Positions 19,904 through 29,319 of a DNA stretch of 64,000 nt are shown piece after piece. The translations under genes were made by a program, and so were the position numbers. How positions within the stretch are numbered: the first letter of the stretch is position 1; each line of letters begins with the position of its first letter. This DNA comes from Bacteroidota bacterium (GTDB taxonomy: Bacteria; Bacteroidota; Bacteroidia; Cytophagales; Cyclobacteriaceae), in NCBI GenBank assembly GCA_027593175.1, contig JAQCJI010000002.1:1-64000 (forward strand), written 5' to 3'. The notes beneath the pieces were generated by a model. The model did not search any database. It had not been told where the DNA came from and saw only the letters and a list, made by a program, of their open reading frames with translations.

Positions 19904-21490
19904 ATGAGAAAATGCTTCTATTTTGGGCTGTTGTTGGCAACGACGATTTGTGGCAAAGCCCTTGCCCAAAGCGACTATCCCACACTCAGTCAAAGCGCTC
20001 AACGTATCCAAATACTCAGTGCCAATCCTGCAGTAGAGTTAAAGACGCTGACCAAGACCGCAGGCGGTAAGGAAATTTATGCCCTGAAGATCGGCACTGG
20101 AAACAAAGACCAGAAGCCCGCAGTCGCCGTAGTCGGCGGTGTGGAAGGATTTCATGTGCTCGGCGTGGAGCTTGCGCTTCAGTTTGCCGAAAAGCTCGTA
20201 GGAGAGAATGCCAAGGCACTTGAATCCACTACGTTTTATGTATTTCCCAACCTTTCCCCTGACGCCTATGCGCAGTACCACGATGCCTTGAAGTACGAGC
20301 GGCGAGGCAATGCCGTAGCCATCGACCACGACCGTGATGGGGTAGCCGGAGACAACGGATACCGAGACCTAAATGGAGATGGACTCATCACCTGGATGCG
20401 TATCGCAGATCCTATGGGGGACTGGACGACTTCCAAAGAAGATGCCCGCGTCCTAGTTAAAGCAGACCGAGCCAAAGGAGAAGCTGGACAGTACCGCGTC
20501 TTCAAAGAAAGTGTAGACAGCGACAAGGATGGCAAGTTTGCCGAAGACCTGAGCGAAGGCATTGCTTTCAACAAATCCCTCAGCTATAAGTTCCCAGTAT
20601 TTGAGCCCCTTGCAGGAGACTTAGCAGTATCTCAACTCGAAAGCAGAGCCTTGTTGGACTACCTCTTTGAACAGTGGAATATTTTTGCTTTTGTGACCTT
20701 TTCACCAGCCAATAACTTAAGTGCCCCGCTGAAGTACTCGGCAGGCGATGCTCGAAAGCGTGTGGTGACTTCTATTTTGGAAAAAGATCAGGCTACCAAC
20801 GCTATGGTGTCTGAACTCTACACCAAAACAGTTCCTGCCAAAGCCTTTCAGCAAACCAACCAAGGTACAGATGGGGATTTTTTCCAATGGGCCTATTTCC
20901 ACTTTGCGCGCTACAGTTTTTCTACGCCAGCCTACTGGAACCCTGAATACAAGGGTAAAACCAACGCTGAAGCTAATTTCTTAGCTTGGTCTGATTCGCT
21001 AAACTGGGATTCTTTTGTGCCTTGGACTGAAGTAAAGCATCCAGATTTTCCCAACCAACAGGTGGAAGTGGGAGGTATCAAGCCTTTCAAGATGGCGAAT
21101 CCACCTTTTGAGAAAGTGAATGAAATCGCCAAGCAGCACACGGATTTTATCCTCAAGCTTGCCGAAATGCAGCCAAAATTGGAGTTCCACCAACTCAAAT
21201 CAGAGTCACTTGGAAATGGGCTCACACGAATCACCGTAGACTTATTTAACAATTCCCCGCTACCCACGCATTCCGAAATGGGAGCTAGGTCGCGTTGGCT
21301 CAGAAAGCTACGGGTAGATATTGATGTGCCCGCAGATCAACTGATTTCTGGAGATAAGGTGAAGCTCGTCGATTCGCTAGGTGCATTTGATAAAACAAGC
21401 TTTAGCTGGATCGTGCGTAGCAAGGGTCCGGTGCAACTGAAAGCAGGTGCTCCGCATGCAGGTTTTGCTACCCAAACTGTAACATTTTAA
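19904..21490 (+). CDS. M14 carboxypeptidase-family paralogue, probably catalytically inactive
   Basis: Colinear with the adjacent 21494-23239 protein, but HSNE is replaced by EGFH and NFHNSGG by TFSPANN; signal peptide present. Confidence 0.8.
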   Translation: MRKCFYFGLLLATTICGKALAQSDYPTLSQSAQRIQILSANPAVELKTLTKTAGGKEIYALKIGTGNKDQKPAVAVVGGVEGFHVLGVELALQFAEKLVGENAKALESTTFYVFPNLSPDAYAQYHDALKYERRGNAVAIDHDRDGVAGDNGYRDLNGDGLITWMRIADPMGDWTTSKEDARVLVKADRAKGEAGQYRVFKESVDSDKDGKFAEDLSEGIAFNKSLSYKFPVFEPLAGDLAVSQLESRALLDYLFEQWNIFAFVTFSPANNLSAPLKYSAGDARKRVVTSILEKDQATNAMVSELYTKTVPAKAFQQTNQGTDGDFFQWAYFHFARYSFSTPAYWNPEYKGKTNAEANFLAWSDSLNWDSFVPWTEVKHPDFPNQQVEVGGIKPFKMANPPFEKVNEIAKQHTDFILKLAEMQPKLEFHQLKSESLGNGLTRITVDLFNNSPLPTHSEMGARSRWLRKLRVDIDVPADQLISGDKVKLVDSLGAFDKTSFSWIVRSKGPVQLKAGAPHAGFATQTVTF

Positions 21491-21493
21491 GCC

Positions 21494-23239
21494 ATGAAGA
21501 TTATGAATATCAAACATACCGTCACTGCATTGGCTTTGGGAGCTTTATCGCTAAGTTCTTTTGAAGTAAGTGCACAGCAAGAAAATTACTTTCGGGCCAT
21601 CGGCACGCCGCACCAGCCCAAAGTGGAGATTGCTTGGAACCGCTATTACAGCGCGGAAGGGATTTGGGATTTGATGAAAAAAATTGCAGTAGCACATCCC
21701 AAACTTGCCAAAATCGAGTCTATTGGAAAGTCTGTGGAAGGCAGAGACATCCTGACCCTGACCATCACCAACTTTGCTACAGGCAAGGATACCGACAAGC
21801 CGGCCATGTGGATTGATGGAAATATCCACTCCAATGAGGTGCAAGGAGGGGAATTTTCGCTCTATGTCGCTTGGTACTTGACCGAAATGCATGCCGACAA
21901 TGAATTTGTGAAGCAGCTTCTAAAAGACAAGACCTTCTATATCACCCCGACCATCAATCCAGATGCTCGAAATAACTTCTTCAAGGAGCCCAATACGGCT
22001 AGTTCGCCCCGCTCAGGAATGCTTGTGCTGGATAATGACGGCGATGGTATGGCTGGAGAAGACCGCATGGATGACTTGGATGGTGATGGGCACATTACTA
22101 TGATGATCCGCAAGTCGCCAACGGGTAGATTTATCAAGGATCCACTTGATCCTAGAAGATTGATGCAAGTGGGACCTGACCAGGCAGGAGAGTACGAAAT
22201 GCTCGGTCAAGAAGGAATCGATAACGATGGCGATGGTGAAGTCAACGAAGATGGGATTGGCTACTATGATCCCAACCGCGATTGGGGTTGGAACTGGCAG
22301 CCAGATTACATCCAACGAGGTGCCATGCGCTATCCATTTACGCTACCTGAAAATCGTGCGGTGATGGAGTTTGTCAGCAAGCACTCCAACATTGCAGGAG
22401 CCCAGAATTTCCACAATTCAGGGGGTATGATTCTTCGAGGCCCAGGTGTGGAGGAAGATCTCAATACCTACAACAGAGAGGACATTCGAATCTACGACGC
22501 GATAGGTAAAAAAGGAGAGGAAATGATCCCGGGCTACCGCTACCTGACCTTGTACAAGGATTTGTACTCGGTATTTGGTGGGACGCTGGATTGGTTTTAT
22601 AGCAATAGAGGAATCTTTACCTATACCAATGAGCTGATGGTCTCTTACCTGTACTTCAATAAAGAGGCAGGGAGAGGCAACCAGGAGGAGCAACTCAAAG
22701 TGGACGAGCTGTTGACTTTTGGGGATGCCTTTGTCAACTACAAAGAATACAAGCATCCGCAGTTTGGCACGGTAGAGATCGGAGGGTTCAAGAAGACCTT
22801 TGGTCGTGCACATCCAGGATTTCTCTTGGAGCAGGATGCACACCGCAATGCGGCCTTTACCATTTACCATGCCTACCATACGCCCAAGCTATCCATCACC
22901 GAGGTGAAGGAAGAAGAGTTGGGAGGAGGATTGAAAGCCATTACGGCCACGATCTTCAACGAGCGCATGATGCCGACTCACGCCAGCCAAGACCTGAAGT
23001 ACCGCATTGAGCGTCCAGATTATGTGACCATCTCTGGAGCCAAGGTAGTGGCAGGCTTTGTAGTAGAAGACGAGGACATGAAGAAGTACAAAGAGCAGAC
23101 GAATTCACCAGAAAAAATGGTTGTAGCCAATATTCCGGGTATGGGTGCTGTACAAGTGAGGTGGATTGTTTCTTCTTCTGCCAATTATTCTGTCACGGTG
23201 GATTCTGCCAAAGGCGGGAAGGCTAGCTGGAAGAAGTAA
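21494..23239 (+). CDS. M14 family zinc carboxypeptidase
   Basis: GNIHSNEVQGGE (HxxE), INPDARN, NFHNSGG, YTNEL; Asp-rich DNDGDG/DLDGDG loops; signal peptide. Confidence 0.9.
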   Translation: MKIMNIKHTVTALALGALSLSSFEVSAQQENYFRAIGTPHQPKVEIAWNRYYSAEGIWDLMKKIAVAHPKLAKIESIGKSVEGRDILTLTITNFATGKDTDKPAMWIDGNIHSNEVQGGEFSLYVAWYLTEMHADNEFVKQLLKDKTFYITPTINPDARNNFFKEPNTASSPRSGMLVLDNDGDGMAGEDRMDDLDGDGHITMMIRKSPTGRFIKDPLDPRRLMQVGPDQAGEYEMLGQEGIDNDGDGEVNEDGIGYYDPNRDWGWNWQPDYIQRGAMRYPFTLPENRAVMEFVSKHSNIAGAQNFHNSGGMILRGPGVEEDLNTYNREDIRIYDAIGKKGEEMIPGYRYLTLYKDLYSVFGGTLDWFYSNRGIFTYTNELMVSYLYFNKEAGRGNQEEQLKVDELLTFGDAFVNYKEYKHPQFGTVEIGGFKKTFGRAHPGFLLEQDAHRNAAFTIYHAYHTPKLSITEVKEEELGGGLKAITATIFNERMMPTHASQDLKYRIERPDYVTISGAKVVAGFVVEDEDMKKYKEQTNSPEKMVVANIPGMGAVQVRWIVSSSANYSVTVDSAKGGKASWKK

Positions 23240-23323
23240 GTTAGTATAAAGTATAGTTTATCCCCGTCTCACTGCTGAGATGAGGATTTTTTTCTCAAAT
23301 TGGTAGGTGCAAACTGACTCATT

Positions 23324-23893
23324 ATGCGACTGAATCTTTCCCTTTTTTTACTGCTGTTTTTTCTGTCTTTGTCAGTTTATGGTCAGCATAAACCCTTGGT
23401 TTTGATTACTTACTACTCCCCATCGGGAAATACCAAAAAATTGGCTGAAGCCATTGGGGAAGGGGCAAGGTCTGTCGTAGGGGTGGAAGTAGTCCTTGTT
23501 CCGATTGGAGAGGTAAATATGCAAGACCTCATGGCTGCCAATGCCATCCTCATAGGTTCCCCGGTTTACAATGCGAATATTGCCCCTGCCGTGCAGGAGT
23601 TTATCAATTCTTTGCCCTTCGAGGGGAGACCATTGAAAGATAAGCTTGGGGCAGCCTTTGTAACGGGAGGGGGTATTTCTATTGGCGAGGAGGGAGTGAT
23701 GCTAGATATTTTGAGGGCTATGCTGATTCAGGGAATGGTAGTCATGGGTGGAGAAGAGGCGGAAGCTGCTTTTGGAGCTTCCGCTATCACCGGAGAAGGA
23801 CCCTTTGTAGGGGGAAAAATGGATCAGATTTTTTGGAACAAGGGATTTGGATTGGGGAAAAGAGTGGCCGAAAAAGCCCTCCGTTGGAAATAG
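23324..23893 (+). CDS. Flavodoxin / WrbA-like protein with N-terminal signal peptide
   Basis: ITYYSPSGNTKKLAEAIGEGA FMN-binding motif; GSPVYNANIAPAVQEFI; hydrophobic N-terminus ending SVYGQ. Confidence 0.8.
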   Translation: MRLNLSLFLLLFFLSLSVYGQHKPLVLITYYSPSGNTKKLAEAIGEGARSVVGVEVVLVPIGEVNMQDLMAANAILIGSPVYNANIAPAVQEFINSLPFEGRPLKDKLGAAFVTGGGISIGEEGVMLDILRAMLIQGMVVMGGEEAEAAFGASAITGEGPFVGGKMDQIFWNKGFGLGKRVAEKALRWK

Positions 23894-24346
23894 GCAAAAA
23901 AGAAAAATCCTGCCAAGATTCACTCAGCGAGATAGTAGCAACAGTTGGATTAAATTAAAGGACTTTCCGATTATTCTAGATCCCGTTCTGGAAATTAAAA
24001 TCAGAACATATATTTTTATTTTTTGCCGATCATGAACTAAATCATGGATTTTAGGGGTATCCGCAAACAAAGAACCTTCTTAACTGCTTATTGAGTGGAT
24101 AGGATCTAATTTTCTTTACGATGTCAAAAGGATTTAATTGGAGGAAAATGAGGAAGTGCTGCTGCCTCTTTTCTTTGGATGAATAGGGTACAAAAAAAAG
24201 AAGGATTCCTAAGCAGGAATTATCTGAAATAATTTTAAATTCATCTCTAAAATAGTATGCATGCAGACTATTTTTTACTTTGTCATTTGTAATAAAAAAA
24301 GGGGTAAAATGCGTAGTATGGGTAAAAATATAAGGCAAAAAAAAAT

Positions 24347-24366
24347 CCCGATCTGTGAAGACCGGG
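24347..24366 (-). terminator. Terminator of tRNA-Phe
   Basis: Minus strand CCCGGTCT-TCAC-AGATCGGG stem followed by a long T run. Confidence 0.7.
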
Positions 24367-24370
24367 TTTG

Positions 24371-24443
24371 TGGTGATAAGTGGACTCGAACCACCGACTC
24401 ACGGATTTTCAGTCCGATGCTCTACCAACTGAGCTATATCACC
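24371..24443 (-). tRNA. tRNA-Phe (GAA)
   Basis: Minus strand GGTGATATAGCTCAGTTGGTAGAGCATCGGACTGAAAATCCGTGAGTCGGTGGTTCGAGTCCACTTATCACCA; complete cloverleaf arms; anticodon GAA. Confidence 0.97.
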
Positions 24444-24545
24444 ATCTTATAAATGTGTTGCAAATGTAGAAAAATGAGTATTCCCTACAAATCCTTTTTA
24501 GAAAAATAGACTCAAAAATTATAAAAACTAATTAATCCGATCAAT

Positions 24546-25880
24546 ATGAGCATTTTACCACAACTTGCATTTGTCTTAATTCTGGGTGTTGCGGGCTTTT
24601 TCTTGAGTAAAAGGATCCAATTTCTTCGGCGAAACATTCTGCTTGGTAAGGCAGAAACCCGAAATGACCAGCCTAAAAACCGGTGGAAAGCCATGCTTCT
24701 AATTGCTTTGGGTCAGCAAAAAATGTTCAAGCGCCTTGTCCCTGCATTTTTGCACCTATTGATCTATGTGGGGTTTTTGGTTATCAACTTGGAAGTTCTG
24801 GAGTTTGTACTTGATGGGATATTGGGAACGCACCGTCTATTTGCTCCTTTTTTGGGAGGAGTCTATACGGTGGCAATCAATGTGTTCGAATTTTTAGCGG
24901 TTGCTGTTTTGGTATCGTGTGTGGCTTTTTTGGTACGAAGAAACGTGATGCGCGTGGAGCGTTTTACCAAGCTCGAACTGAAGGGATGGCCGGCTATGGA
25001 TGCCAATGTGATCCTCGTAATCGAAATTATTTTAATGTTTGCCATTCTGACCATGAATGCCACTGATCAGATTTTGGCTAGTCGAGGAGATACCCGTTAC
25101 CTAGCTCTTGATCCTCTTTTCTTCAGTAGTTTCTTTCAACCACTGTTTGAGGGATTTTCTAGAGGAGCCTTGGTGGCCATAGAGCGCTTCACCTGGTGGT
25201 TTCACATTGTTGGTATTTTAGTATTTTCCGTGTATGTGACCTATTCCAAGCACCTTCATATTTTCCTTGCCTTCCCCAATACTTGGTATTCTAATCTGAA
25301 ACCAAAAGGAGAAATGGAAAATATGCCGGTAGTGACCAATGAGGTCAATATAATGCTCGGCATTCCTATAGAAAGCCCTTCCAATGCTCCTGTAGAAATT
25401 GGTCGCTTTGGAGCCAAAGATATCAATGACCTCAACTGGATCAATGTTCTCAACGCGTACTCCTGCACCGAATGTGGTCGCTGCACTTCAGAATGTCCTG
25501 CAAATCTGACGGGTAAAAAACTCTCCCCTCGTAAGATTATGATGGATGTTCGAGACCGAGCTGAAGAGGTGGGAAAAAGCATAGACGTTGGAGGCCTGGG
25601 TCTAGCGGACGGAAAATCATTGTTGGGAGACTACATCACCAAAGAAGAGATCAATGCCTGTACCAGCTGCAATGCATGTGTGGAGGCCTGTCCCATTAAC
25701 ATTGATCCCTTATCCATTATTCTACAGATGCGCCGGTATGTGGCCATGGAAGAATCGGGGACTCCTGCACAGTGGAATGCGATGTTCCAGAATATGGAAA
25801 CGAGCTTTTCTCCATGGAAATTTAGTCCGAGCGACCGCTTCAACTGGGCGGATCAAGTAAAAGAAGAGGAAATGAAATAA
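24546..25880 (+). CDS. (Fe-S)-binding oxidoreductase with membrane domain (HdrC-like)
   Basis: CTECGRCTSECP and CTSCNACVEACP 4Fe-4S motifs after N-terminal TM helices. Confidence 0.88.
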   Translation: MSILPQLAFVLILGVAGFFLSKRIQFLRRNILLGKAETRNDQPKNRWKAMLLIALGQQKMFKRLVPAFLHLLIYVGFLVINLEVLEFVLDGILGTHRLFAPFLGGVYTVAINVFEFLAVAVLVSCVAFLVRRNVMRVERFTKLELKGWPAMDANVILVIEIILMFAILTMNATDQILASRGDTRYLALDPLFFSSFFQPLFEGFSRGALVAIERFTWWFHIVGILVFSVYVTYSKHLHIFLAFPNTWYSNLKPKGEMENMPVVTNEVNIMLGIPIESPSNAPVEIGRFGAKDINDLNWINVLNAYSCTECGRCTSECPANLTGKKLSPRKIMMDVRDRAEEVGKSIDVGGLGLADGKSLLGDYITKEEINACTSCNACVEACPINIDPLSIILQMRRYVAMEESGTPAQWNAMFQNMETSFSPWKFSPSDRFNWADQVKEEEMK

Positions 25881-25954
25881 GTACTGGATGTCGGACAGCA
25901 GAAGAAATCTTCTCTTCAGTTTTGGGCGTGCATCTCACTTTAAAAATTAAAAAA

Positions 25955-26746
25955 ATGTCCACCTATACTGTTCCTACTATGGCCGAAATGGCCGCCAACG
26001 CACAGCTGCCGGAAGTACTTTTCTGGGTGGGCTGTGCAGGTTCCTTCGATGAGCGATACAAGGCCGTTACCCAGGCTTTTGTAAAAATACTGAATAAAGT
26101 AGGAGTAAGTTTTGCGGTGCTAGGCCCTGAAGAAGCCTGCTCGGGAGATCCTGCGCGTAGGGCTGGTAACGAGTTTCTCTTTCAAATGCAGGCGGGAGCC
26201 AACATCCAAGTGATGAATGGCTATAAAGTAAAAAAAGTGGTCACTGCCTGCCCGCACTGTTTTAATACCATCAAAAATGAATACCCAGCACTAGGGGGTA
26301 ACTATGAGGTGGTCCACCACTCCGAGTTTCTCCAACAGCTGATCAACGAAGGGAAAGTACGCTTACAAGGAGGGGGGGAGTTTAAAGGAAAAAAAATCAC
26401 CTTCCACGACTCCTGCTACCTTGGACGGGCAAACGAGGTCTATGAGGCTCCCCGCGAGGTGATTAAGGCCTTGGATGTGGAGCTTGTGGAAATGAAACGC
26501 TGCCGTACAAAGGGCCTCTGTTGCGGAGCGGGAGGTGCACAAATGTTTAAGGAGCCAGAAGCTGGGCAAAAGGATATCAACATCGAAAGGACAGAAGAGG
26601 CCTTGGCTACAGGAGCACAGGCCATTGCTGTGGGTTGTCCCTTCTGCTTGACCATGATGACCGATGGCGTCAAGAACAAAAACAAAGAAGCGGAAGTAAA
26701 AGTCTATGACCTTGCCGAGATGATTGCCAAGGACATGGGAATTTAA
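25955..26746 (+). CDS. (Fe-S)-binding CCG-domain protein (HdrB-like)
   Basis: FWVGCAGSFD, TACPHCFNT, FHDSCYLGR, GLCCGAGG; internal ATG at 25955 preferred over ORF start 25922. Confidence 0.88.
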   Translation: MSTYTVPTMAEMAANAQLPEVLFWVGCAGSFDERYKAVTQAFVKILNKVGVSFAVLGPEEACSGDPARRAGNEFLFQMQAGANIQVMNGYKVKKVVTACPHCFNTIKNEYPALGGNYEVVHHSEFLQQLINEGKVRLQGGGEFKGKKITFHDSCYLGRANEVYEAPREVIKALDVELVEMKRCRTKGLCCGAGGAQMFKEPEAGQKDINIERTEEALATGAQAIAVGCPFCLTMMTDGVKNKNKEAEVKVYDLAEMIAKDMGI

Positions 26747-26822
26747 TTTTAAGATTTGAATCCAAAATGTCCTTTTTGTCGTTATGCAAAAAGGGGTTTT
26801 CTTTGAATACAAATGCTGCATT

Positions 26823-27311
26823 ATGTACCAACCTTTTGACCAATTACCAGACTCTTCCCGTATTTGGCTCTATGCTTCTACACGCAGATTTTCAGCTGCC
26901 GATCAGGAGGTGATCCAAAAAGAAATGCAAGATTTTTGTGCTGGATGGGCCACTCATGGAAAGGAGATGCCCAGTTCTTTTGAAATTTTACACAACCAGC
27001 TTCTGGTTTTGGCCGTAGATGAAAGTCAGCTTGGAGCCTCAGGATGCTCTATTGACTCTTCAGTCCGTGCACTTCAAGCCTTAGAACAGATGCTGGATTT
27101 GGATTTGGTCAACCAAGGGAAAGTTACTTTTAAAAACGAGGAAGGAGTCCTTCGGGTAGTTTCTTCACTGGGTCTGAAGTCCAAAATTTCACTTGGAGAA
27201 ATTACCCCAGATCTCGACGTGATGCAGCCCTCATTACAGATAAAAGCCGATCTAAAAAGCCTTTGGCAGCCGTTACGAAAAAGCTGGCTATCCAACTATT
27301 TTCCAAATTAA
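26823..27311 (+). CDS. Conserved hypothetical protein (Bacteroidota type sometimes labelled ABC transporter ATPase)
   Basis: About 162 aa ORF downstream of the Fe-S pair; no Walker motifs seen. Confidence 0.6.
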   Translation: MYQPFDQLPDSSRIWLYASTRRFSAADQEVIQKEMQDFCAGWATHGKEMPSSFEILHNQLLVLAVDESQLGASGCSIDSSVRALQALEQMLDLDLVNQGKVTFKNEEGVLRVVSSLGLKSKISLGEITPDLDVMQPSLQIKADLKSLWQPLRKSWLSNYFPN

Positions 27312-27347
27312 TTATCATATTCACTCCTAGACTACAGCTGCTGTCCA

Positions 27348-29282
27348 ATGAAACCGATTTTTTTTTACCTAGCTCTTTGCCTATTCCTTTTTTTAGGAGC
27401 CTGCAAAAGCCTTTTTGAAAAGGGGGATGAACAGTTTCTTTCCGGTCAATATCAGTATGCAATTGGCACCTTCAATCAGATCTTAGCCAAAGACAGCAGC
27501 AACCTAAAAGCGAGGCAGGTGCTGGCTGAGAGTTATCGGCTGTCCAATCGCATTGAAGCATCAACCCCTCATTACCAGGCCCTGGTAGCCGTAGAACCCA
27601 CCTTTGCCTCCTATTTTCACCTTGGCCAAAGCCTAAAAGCCAATCAGCAAATTGAGGCGGCAAAGCAGGCTTGGGAGGAAGCGGCCTCACTCACTTCTGA
27701 TCAGGGTCTTCTTGCCCGTGTGAAGCAAGAGCTTGGTTCCCTAGCTTTGGTTTCTGATCTTGCAGACTATTTTTCCAATTACCAATTGGTCAACTACCGA
27801 GAGTTGAACACGGCTGGGGCAGATTATGCCCCCCTGATTAGTGAAGACTTTCTTTATTTCACTTCAGGAAGGGCTTCTTCCAACCTTTATTCAGCAACGG
27901 GCACTCCTTATCACCAGCTTTTTCGCACCCGTGCTGAGGGATTAAAAGTGGATGCAGGGGGGATTCAGCTCTTGCCAGAATTTCAAAACGAAGAAGGACT
28001 CAACCAGGCTGCTTTGGCTATAAGTCCCGATGGGAATACCTTGATCTACGCAAGGGGAAATTCTACCTCATTCAAAGATTATCCCGAAACTACCCTATTT
28101 GTCTCCTACTTCCGCGGGGCTGGGTTTACACAGCCTATTTGGATGCCCGTTAATGAGGACGAAACCTGGTGGAACTCTACCCCAGCTTTTAGTGCAGATG
28201 GTTCCGAACTTTACTTTGCCTCTACTAGACCTGGAGGCTATGGAGGGGTCGACTTGTACAAAGCATCCAAGTTAGCTAATGGGGACTTTGGCAATGCTTT
28301 GAATTTGGGTCCTACTGTTAACACCGCGGGGAATGAGTTATTTCCTCGTCCTACGAAAGATGGTAAATTTTTCTTTGCTTCAGATTCACACCCAGGATTT
28401 GGAAAATTAGACCTTTTTGTAGCAGAAAAAAATCAAGAGGGGGTGCAAGTGGTCACTAATCTAGGCCCTACTTTTAATAGTAAGGGGGATGATTTTGGAA
28501 TTTTCTTCACTGACTATCCCAAAGTGGGGTTCATCTCGTCCAACCGTGAGGGAGGCAAAGGCGATGACGATATTTACTTTTTTGAGGACAAGACGCCCAA
28601 ACCAAAAATTATCAATGTACTGCTCAACGTCTACACCAAGGAAGTCAAAGCGGATGGCAAGGAACTGATTTTGCCTCAAACACGAGTGGTGTTGTATGGT
28701 GAGGATAAGCGACAGCTCGGAGGGGATCTCTCCAATGCTCAAGGAAGAGTCCGGTTTACACTTTCTCCGGAAAATGATTACAGCATCATTGCCTCACGAA
28801 GCGGTTATTTCTCTAAATCTTTTGGCTACACTACCAAGGGAAGGACTCCAGATCCTGCTACCTTGATTCAAGAGGTAACGAATATTACTCTGGATACAAC
28901 AGTGATTTTGGATCAGTTGATTCTTGAAAAGTCGATTGTCCTTGATAATATTTATTACGATTTGGCCAAGGCAGATATTCGTTCTGATGCCACCTTGGAA
29001 TTGGATAAATTATTGAAAATTTTAAAGGATAATCCAACTATACGAATTGAGTTGAGCTCTCACACGGACTCCAGATCAGGGGATGCCTACAACTTAACTC
29101 TTTCTCAGCGCAGGGCCCAATCGGCGGTGGACTACCTTGTTTCTCAGGGAATTTTAGCAGACCGACTGGTCGCCAAGGGTTATGGTGAAACTCAGCTTCT
29201 AATCAAAAATGCCCAAACGGAAGAAGAGCACCAAACCAACCGGCGTACGGAATTTAAGGTGATTGAGATTAAAGGGAACTAG
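27348..29282 (+). CDS. OmpA family lipoprotein with TPR, PD40/WD40-like and regulatory domains (PorE-like architecture)
   Basis: Lipobox FLFLGAC; TPR-like N-terminus; PD40 motifs (ISPDGNTLIYA, FSADGSELYFAS, SSNREGGKGDDDIYFF); OmpA C-terminus SHTDSRSGDAYNLTLSQRRAQSAVDYLVSQGI. Confidence 0.88.
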   Translation: MKPIFFYLALCLFLFLGACKSLFEKGDEQFLSGQYQYAIGTFNQILAKDSSNLKARQVLAESYRLSNRIEASTPHYQALVAVEPTFASYFHLGQSLKANQQIEAAKQAWEEAASLTSDQGLLARVKQELGSLALVSDLADYFSNYQLVNYRELNTAGADYAPLISEDFLYFTSGRASSNLYSATGTPYHQLFRTRAEGLKVDAGGIQLLPEFQNEEGLNQAALAISPDGNTLIYARGNSTSFKDYPETTLFVSYFRGAGFTQPIWMPVNEDETWWNSTPAFSADGSELYFASTRPGGYGGVDLYKASKLANGDFGNALNLGPTVNTAGNELFPRPTKDGKFFFASDSHPGFGKLDLFVAEKNQEGVQVVTNLGPTFNSKGDDFGIFFTDYPKVGFISSNREGGKGDDDIYFFEDKTPKPKIINVLLNVYTKEVKADGKELILPQTRVVLYGEDKRQLGGDLSNAQGRVRFTLSPENDYSIIASRSGYFSKSFGYTTKGRTPDPATLIQEVTNITLDTTVILDQLILEKSIVLDNIYYDLAKADIRSDATLELDKLLKILKDNPTIRIELSSHTDSRSGDAYNLTLSQRRAQSAVDYLVSQGILADRLVAKGYGETQLLIKNAQTEEEHQTNRRTEFKVIEIKGN

Positions 29283-29319
29283 CTTTAGTTTTAGCTTGGG
29301 GAATAATCTTTTTGCTACT

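Noticed and set aside
20300-22280. Asp-rich DxDxDG repeats in the M14 pair as dockerin or EF-hand modules
   Set aside because: They lie inside the catalytic domain as short loops, not as paired dockerin repeats; a feature I associate with this M14 subgroup.
24051-24338. 95 aa minus-strand ORF in the gap before tRNA-Phe
   Set aside because: No signal peptide, motif or family resemblance; AT-rich spacer.
24371-24443. tRNA-Phe locus as an integration site for a mobile element
   Set aside because: No integrase, no duplicated tRNA 3' end and housekeeping genes on both sides.
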